Shown: piece after piece, positions 59,430-64,000 of the stretch
Layout: every line of letters starts with the position of its first letter
Position numbering within the stretch: position 1 is the stretch's first letter
NCBI GenBank assembly: GCA_017795105.1
Contig: CP051247.1
Span: 5,729,001 to 5,793,000, forward strand
Length of the DNA stretch: 64,000 nt
Source of the DNA: Planctomycetaceae bacterium
GTDB taxonomy: Bacteria > Planctomycetota > Planctomycetia > Planctomycetales > Planctomycetaceae
Reading direction: 5' to 3'
The notes under the pieces: model-generated
Database searches by the model: none
What the model saw: only the letters and a program-made list of their open reading frames with translations
Told to the model about the DNA's origin: nothing
Position numbers and translations under genes: made by a program

Positions 59430-60518
59430 TTAGAATTCGCCGATGACTTCACCGCCACGCAGGGTGTTGAGTCCCTGCCAGACGCCGATGTCAATGTTCT
59501 CAGACACGAACCGGACCGAGGCATCGCCGAGGGTGACGTTCACACCTCCGGTGTGATAGCTGCGAGCGGACGCCGTCACGGTTTGATCATCGGTAACCTC
59601 GGTCGAGCCGCAGTACATGATGTCATCCGAGTCGAGCGTGGTATCGCAGGAGGCGATGATGTCGTTGACGCGTGAGTTCGGCTCATGGGCAGCCGAGAAC
59701 GTAGTGGCTCCCATCCCCGGGTTCATCCAGGTTCCCCGCAGGTCGGTCGAGTCATCGACGACACGCAACTCGGACAGTAGAACGGTGTTGCTGAGCCCGT
59801 CGGTAAAATCGGAATCGTTGTTCCCCTTATGCGACTGGAATCCGTCCCCGCCTCCGCCGACTGCTGGAGCGACTTTGTTCTCGGCGACCCGGTAGCAACC
59901 AAATGCACCGCGGGTCGACTCGTTCTCCCAGGAAAGCATGTTGCCCGTACCCCAGCTCGCGGCGTAGGTCCCTTTGGCCAGCGCTTCGAGACCATAAGAT
60001 CCATTGGAGAAGTTGTCACGGATTTTGGGGTGAGAAGGGCAGAGCAGGAACTTCAATTGTTCACGGCCCACGTTGCCGAAGGAAGAGATCGCTTCGCAAT
60101 GGTCGGAAGGGTTCGAGTCCTGATCGGTCGGATCGCCCAGCATATCGTCGTTGCAGGCGGTGATCTGGTCGTAGCGAGCCGGCTCTTCCATGTAGGGCAG
60201 GATGTTGCAAACCCAGTTGAAACCGAGCCGTCTGATGCCTGTCTGCCATCCGCCGGTGCGAAATCGATTGGCGGGATCATCGTCAAAGCAGACGTAGCCT
60301 GGCGGGAACGCACCATGCGTATCGAGATGGTTGTGCAGGGCCGTTCCCAGCTGCTTCATGTTGTTCTTGCAGGATGTTCGTCGGGCTGCTTCGCGAGCCT
60401 GCTGAACGGCTGGGAGCAGCAGAGCCACTAGGATAGCGATGATCGCGATCACAACCAAAAGTTCAATGAGGGTAAACGCTGATCGCAGCGCGTGCCGTGA
60501 GCCTGACAGTTTCTTCAT
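59430..60518 (-). CDS. DUF1559 prepilin-like protein (downstream of pair)
   Basis: A 362-residue protein. The start ATG 60518 follows GAGAGGAA and begins MKKLSGSRHALRSAFTLIELL; the longer frame to 60662 is not used. It has the prepilin-type helix, the CKNNMKQLGTALHNHLDTHG segment, and the C-terminal H-x-GGVNVTLGDASVRFVSENID block, ending GEVIGEF. It is longer than the array members at 22571-29842 and of a different type, but nearly collinear with the adjacent gene at 60729. Confidence 0.93.
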   Translation of the reverse strand: MKKLSGSRHALRSAFTLIELLVVIAIIAILVALLLPAVQQAREAARRTSCKNNMKQLGTALHNHLDTHGAFPPGYVCFDDDPANRFRTGGWQTGIRRLGFNWVCNILPYMEEPARYDQITACNDDMLGDPTDQDSNPSDHCEAISSFGNVGREQLKFLLCPSHPKIRDNFSNGSYGLEALAKGTYAASWGTGNMLSWENESTRGAFGCYRVAENKVAPAVGGGGDGFQSHKGNNDSDFTDGLSNTVLLSELRVVDDSTDLRGTWMNPGMGATTFSAAHEPNSRVNDIIASCDTTLDSDDIMYCGSTEVTDDQTVTASARSYHTGGVNVTLGDASVRFVSENIDIGVWQGLNTLRGGEVIGEF

Positions 60519-60629
60519 GTGTTTCCTCTCCCCAATTGGAATGAAATGCTGAAAGTAAATGGATGGTGTCCGAAAAATCGAACACGTCTCGGTCCAGAGA
60601 ACCAGCGAGCTTGAGCCAGGGGCGTATGG

Positions 60630-60650
60630 GGGGCACACGACGTGTGCCCC
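60630..60650 (-). terminator. Hairpin between the two minus-strand DUF1559 genes
   Basis: GGGGCACACG (60630-60639), a 1-nt centre and CGTGTGCCCC (60641-60650), realistically an 8-bp G/C-rich stem with a 5-nt loop. It lies about 80 nt after the stop of the upstream minus-strand gene. No T-run follows in the minus direction, so partial termination or transcript processing is as likely as full termination. Confidence 0.45.
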
Positions 60651-60728
60651 AGAGAGAATCATCGGGGAGAAATAGAAGTAGACTCATCCCCTCAGCGCCC
60701 AGGAATCTGGCGAGCCAATCGCTCGGCT

Positions 60729-61814
60729 CTAAAACTCTCCGATCGTTTCGTTGTTGCGAATCGTGTTCAGAGCTCTCCAGGTGTCGAGATCGATGTTCTC
60801 GGAAATGAAACGAACCGAGGCGTCCGCCATTGTCGCGTTGACTCCACCCGTGTGATAGCTCCGAGCTGCTGCGGCAACGGTTTCGTTGTCGGTAATTTCT
60901 GTAGTTCCGCAGTGCATGACGTCGCCAGTCGGAATGCTCGTGTCGCAGGATGCGATAATGTCGTTAATCCTGGAGTTCGGACTGTTCAGAGCCGAGAAGA
61001 TCGATGCTCCCATGCCCGGATTCATCCAGACACCCCGCAGGTCGCGTGCATTGTCGACGACGCGAAGCTCGGAGAGCAGAACGGTATTGGACATGCCATC
61101 GACAAAGTCAGCGTCGGAGTTCCCCTGGTGGGCCTGGAAACCATCGCCCGATCCGCCCACTGCGGGAGCGATCTTGTTCTGGTTAACATAGTGGCAACCA
61201 AAGGCTCCCCGGGTTGATCTGCCCTCCCACGACAACATGTTGTTCGACCCCCAGCTGGCTGCGTAGGTTCCCTTCGCCAGTGCTTCCAGGCCATAGGTTC
61301 CGTTGTTGAAGTTCTCGCGAATCTGCGGATGTGAGGGGCAGAGCATGAACTTGAGCTGATCGCGTCCGATGTGACCAAAGGCCGAGGAATGTTCGCAATG
61401 ATCGGAAGGATTTGCCGTGTGCTTTGTAGAATCGCCAAGCATGTCTTCGTTACAGGCCGTGATCTGATCGTAAAGTGCCGGTTGTTCCATGAAGGGGAAG
61501 ATATTGCAGACCCAGTTGAATCCCATCTCGTTCACACCGACCTGCCAGCCACCGGTGCGGAAGCGATTCCCGCTTTCGTCATAGTTTACGTAACCGGGGG
61601 GAAACGCATCGTGTGTATCGAGGTGATTGTGCAGAGCCGTCCCCAATTGTTTGAGGTTGTTCTTGCACGACGTGCGGCGAGCCGATTCACGAGCCTGCTG
61701 CACGGCCGGCAGCAGCAGGGCAACAAGAATAGCGATGATCGCGATCACGACCAAAAGCTCAATCAGAGTGAACGCATTTCTCAGAACGATTCTGTTAGGA
61801 CGAAGTCTTCGCAT
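60729..61814 (-). CDS. DUF1559 prepilin-like protein (upstream of pair)
   Basis: A 361-residue protein with start ATG 61814 preceded by GGAAGG; the frame is open to 61916 but the family leader is MRRLRPNRIVLRNAFTLIELL. It is a close paralog of the gene at 59430 along its whole length (matching GFNWVCN, PSDHCE, ALAKGTYAASWG and HTGGVN blocks), indicating a local duplication. It is the first gene of the minus-strand run that reaches the TPR gene at 55506. As in array members 5-8, Ala precedes the mature Phe. Confidence 0.93.
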   Translation of the reverse strand: MRRLRPNRIVLRNAFTLIELLVVIAIIAILVALLLPAVQQARESARRTSCKNNLKQLGTALHNHLDTHDAFPPGYVNYDESGNRFRTGGWQVGVNEMGFNWVCNIFPFMEQPALYDQITACNEDMLGDSTKHTANPSDHCEHSSAFGHIGRDQLKFMLCPSHPQIRENFNNGTYGLEALAKGTYAASWGSNNMLSWEGRSTRGAFGCHYVNQNKIAPAVGGSGDGFQAHQGNSDADFVDGMSNTVLLSELRVVDNARDLRGVWMNPGMGASIFSALNSPNSRINDIIASCDTSIPTGDVMHCGTTEITDNETVAAAARSYHTGGVNATMADASVRFISENIDLDTWRALNTIRNNETIGEF

Positions 61815-62216
61815 CGTTACCTTCCGGAGGATCTCTTGGCAGGTGTGAAGGAAAGAACACTCACCTGCTGAACGTAGGATGAAACGGAACTGCGCGTGTC
61901 CGTCGCAGCGGATCACGTCAACAGACGAGGCTTGCAGGCTGCAATCTCCCCGTGACAGACAATTTCAATCTGCTCAGCCGACTTATCGTTTGCGCGGGCG
62001 GGATTGTTATCACGCGAAGTTCAACTTCATAGAAACTTCATCAGATGCCGGCTAACACGCTCGGAGCCGGGCGTGTTCAGTGTGCGAATGTTAAGAAGTC
62101 TCCAGGGAGGCATCGGTATGACTTGATGAGAGTGGATTGCTCTGGCTCGGCTGATCCAATCGGGACGGCAAGTTGTTATCCTCCAGAGAAAGATCCAACT
62201 GCGCAGTTGCGCCCTC
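61815..62216. other. Intergenic region between divergent genes
   Basis: About 400 bp between the minus-strand DUF1559 gene and the plus-strand methyltransferase gene. It should hold promoters for both. It contains a stable hairpin (62054-62077) and a small palindrome GAAGTTCAACTTC (62016-62028). No supported gene seen. Confidence 0.55.
62054..62077. repeat. Stable hairpin in the divergent intergenic region
   Basis: AACACGCTCG (62054-62063) pairs with CGGGCGTGTT (62068-62077): a 10-bp stem with one G-T wobble and a GAGC loop. Neither flanking gene ends here (they diverge), so a terminator role is unlikely unless there is an unseen small RNA; a leader structure of the + strand gene at 62217 is possible. 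Confidence 0.4.
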
Positions 62217-62885
62217 TTGCTGGAGAGATCCATCGATCAGTCGTTTTGTCCGCTTTGCCTGCAGGCGGAAACGGTTCCCTTTCATCACGATGAAAGACGG
62301 GAGTACCGTTCGTGCCAGATCTGTCGACTCGTTTATGTGCCGGAGCGTTATTTCCTTCCGCCCGAGGTCGAGCGACAACAGTACGACTTTCACGAGAATG
62401 ATCCGTCCGATGCAAACTACCGGGCGTTTCTGAGTCGTCTCTTTGACCCGTTGGTCGAGCATGTTCCCCGGGGAGCCAGCGGGCTCGACTTTGGTTCCGG
62501 TCCGGGACCAACGCTTTCTGTCATGCTGATTGAATCGGGTCGCTCCGCCATCGTTTACGATCCGTTCTATGCTCCTGACCAGAGTGTCTGGGAAAAGTCT
62601 TACGATTTCATCACCGCAACCGAGGTGTTCGAGCATTTGCATCGCCCAGCCGAAGAACTCGGCCGAATCTGGGACCATCTCCGGCCCGGCGGATGGCTCG
62701 GCATCATGACAAAACGTCTGCCCGATCCCGGCCGATTTCCAACGTGGCACTACAAGAATGATCCTACACACGTTGCCTTCTTCGCCGACGAGACGTTCAG
62801 ATTCCTGGCCAACCGCTGGCGAGCCGATCTGCAGCTGGTTCGGAATGACGTCGTGTTGATGCGCAAACAGGACGCCGCGTCCTGA
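62217..62885 (+). CDS. CxxC-containing class I methyltransferase
   Basis: A 222-residue protein. The only plausible start in frame is TTG 62217, because the upstream frame has a stop at 62127 and no ATG or GTG; no clear ribosome site is visible. The N-terminus has two CxxC pairs (CPLC at 11-14, CQIC at 33-36), a zinc-ribbon-like fold. It continues with motif I LDFGSGPGPTLSVML, ATEVFEHLHRP and LRPGGWLGIMT, typical of class I methyltransferases (type 11/23). The substrate is unknown; small zinc-ribbon methyltransferases are often linked to sugar or surface glycan modification. Confidence 0.85.
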   Translation: MLERSIDQSFCPLCLQAETVPFHHDERREYRSCQICRLVYVPERYFLPPEVERQQYDFHENDPSDANYRAFLSRLFDPLVEHVPRGASGLDFGSGPGPTLSVMLIESGRSAIVYDPFYAPDQSVWEKSYDFITATEVFEHLHRPAEELGRIWDHLRPGGWLGIMTKRLPDPGRFPTWHYKNDPTHVAFFADETFRFLANRWRADLQLVRNDVVLMRKQDAAS

Positions 62886-62888
62886 GCT

Positions 62889-62908
62889 GCGGTAAAGGGC
62901 CGCATTTC
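62889..62908 (+). terminator. Weak hairpin after the methyltransferase gene
   Basis: TGCGG (62889-62893) and CCGCA (62901-62905) with a 7-nt loop, followed by TTT, 4 nt after the stop codon. The stem is only 5 bp, so this is a tentative terminator. Confidence 0.3.
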
Positions 62909-63065
62909 CCCGGATTGACTCGATCTGGCGTTGATCTCTCGAGCCGGGATGTCTTAAATGCAACGACGGGGTCGAGTTCGTAACCTGCTTGCGGAAAAGC
63001 ACTTACGTATTTGCATGTCTTGATCCCGGCTGCGTCCCGCCTCTCAACCCCACGAAGTCCTGCCT

Positions 63066-64000
63066 ATGTCGACCACGTCCTGTTCTCATCCCGTCTCCAA
63101 CACCGCCGTCCAGTCTTCGAGCGGAAAGCTCTACTATGGATGGATTATGCTGCCGCTGGCGATGCTGGCTCTGGCCGCAAGTGCGCCTGGGCAGACGTAC
63201 GGGGTGATGATCTTTAACGAGGACATCCGAACGGGATTGGGGCTGTCCCACAGTCAGTTTGCTTTGACGTACACGCTCGGAACCATCATCGGCTGCTTGC
63301 CGATTACGTTCTTTGGTACCGCGATGGATCGGTATGGGTTACGCCGAACGATGCTTGTCATGGTTGGTCTGTTCAGTCTGGCCTGCTGTCTAATGTCTCT
63401 GGTCAACAACTGGCTGTTGCTGCTTTGCAGTTTTACCTTTCTGAGAATGCTGGGGCCGGGCGCGTTGGCGTTTCTCAGCAGTAACACGCTTTCTTACTGG
63501 TTTGAACGGAAGCTCGGGACCGTTGAGGGAGTGCGATCGACCGGAACAGCGCTTTCGATGATGGTCGCTCCGCCAGTCGGTCTGCTGTTGCTGCATCAGT
63601 TTGGCTGGCAGAACGCCTATCTCTGCCTCGGAGGAATGGTGGCGTTCGGACTGCTGCCACTGTTCTGGTTACTCTTCCGCAACAGTCCCGCCGAGTTTGG
63701 TCGGGGCCTGGACGGAGTCGAGGCGGTTCGGGAGACGCCGGTCGCCGATGGGAAGATGGAAGAGACTCTGGCCGACAACGACTTCACACTGGCCGAAGCG
63801 ATGCGGACGCCGGCTTTCTGGATCTTCGGTTGTGGCAAGGCTCTTTACGCACTCATTCAGACGGCCCTGTTCTTCAGCCTGGTTCCCATTCTCAGCGAGC
63901 GAGGATTCGGAGCAGCCGAGGCGGCTACTCTGACGACCGTGTTCGGCACGACGCTGATCTTCATGCAACTGATCGGCGGCGCTTTGGCCGACTACTTCTC
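63066..64000 (+). CDS. MFS transporter, 3' partial
   Basis: The frame starts at ATG 63066 and runs without a stop to the end of the window (311 codons seen). A short N-terminal tail precedes about eight hydrophobic helices: YYGWIMLPLAMLALAA, the loop DRYGLRRTMLV after helix 2 (MFS-type motif A), LLCSFTFLRMLGPGAL, a central acidic loop around residues 205-240, and the second half beginning TPAFWIFGCGKAL. It most resembles MCT/oxalate-formate-antiporter-type major facilitator carriers for organic anions. The C-terminal part lies beyond the window. Confidence 0.9.
   Translation, partial: MSTTSCSHPVSNTAVQSSSGKLYYGWIMLPLAMLALAASAPGQTYGVMIFNEDIRTGLGLSHSQFALTYTLGTIIGCLPITFFGTAMDRYGLRRTMLVMVGLFSLACCLMSLVNNWLLLLCSFTFLRMLGPGALAFLSSNTLSYWFERKLGTVEGVRSTGTALSMMVAPPVGLLLLHQFGWQNAYLCLGGMVAFGLLPLFWLLFRNSPAEFGRGLDGVEAVRETPVADGKMEETLADNDFTLAEAMRTPAFWIFGCGKALYALIQTALFFSLVPILSERGFGAAEAATLTTVFGTTLIFMQLIGGALADYF

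Overview
The window is typical of a member of the Planctomycetota, most likely near the Planctomycetaceae. This is judged from the gene content: PSCyt1/DUF1549/DUF1553 and DUF1501 proteins, a PVC-type heme protein, many sulfatases, DUF1559 prepilin-like paralogs, an ECF sigma factor of the TIGR02999 type linked to a Ser/Thr kinase, and a secreted protein with an LEPR-xLL-like N-terminus. I cannot name the species. No rRNA, tRNA, CRISPR array, transposase or phage gene was seen. Both window edges cut genes: a cytochrome/DUF1549/DUF1553 gene at base 1 and an MFS transporter at base 64000.

Region 1 (1-21275, all + strand) encodes exported proteins for oxidation and degradation: two DUF1549/DUF1553 cytochrome proteins, two DUF1501 proteins, a serine hydrolase, a large PVC-type cytochrome with a beta-propeller and HEAT-like repeats, a dimethylformamidase-like amidohydrolase, an enolase-superfamily enzyme, a PPC-domain protein, a cytochrome-WD40 fusion, an iduronate-sulfatase-like enzyme and a sialidase-like propeller. 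Nearly all carry signal peptides, consistent with breakdown of sulfated or complex polymers outside the cytoplasm.

Region 2 (21864-31255) is the most striking locus. An ECF sigma factor is followed by eight tandem DUF1559 prepilin-like genes and a Ser/Thr kinase. Five of the gene junctions have a 2-bp gap. The gene ends and junctions are highly similar (one 199-bp segment occurs twice with a single mismatch), while the middle of each gene is diverged into three interleaved types. A 1342-residue secreted repeat protein follows at 31587.

Region 3 (35841-51379, + strand) holds a sulfatase-lactonase fusion with an atypical sulfatase signature, a second sulfatase, a complete RND efflux operon (outer membrane factor, adaptor, pump), phosphoenolpyruvate carboxylase, and a methyltransferase / FAD oxidoreductase / small membrane protein operon.

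Region 4 (51428-61814, - strand) has two parts. Reading along the minus strand, the first is two DUF1559 genes, a small lipoprotein, a heptaheme cytochrome c, a histidine-rich membrane protein and a TPR membrane protein, the last three joined by overlapping stop/start codons. The second is a compact type III polyketide synthase cluster (two methyltransferases, a geranylgeranyl-reductase-like flavoprotein, the synthase) that resembles phenolic-lipid pathways. Region 5 (62217-64000, + strand) has a CxxC-containing methyltransferase and the partial MFS transporter.
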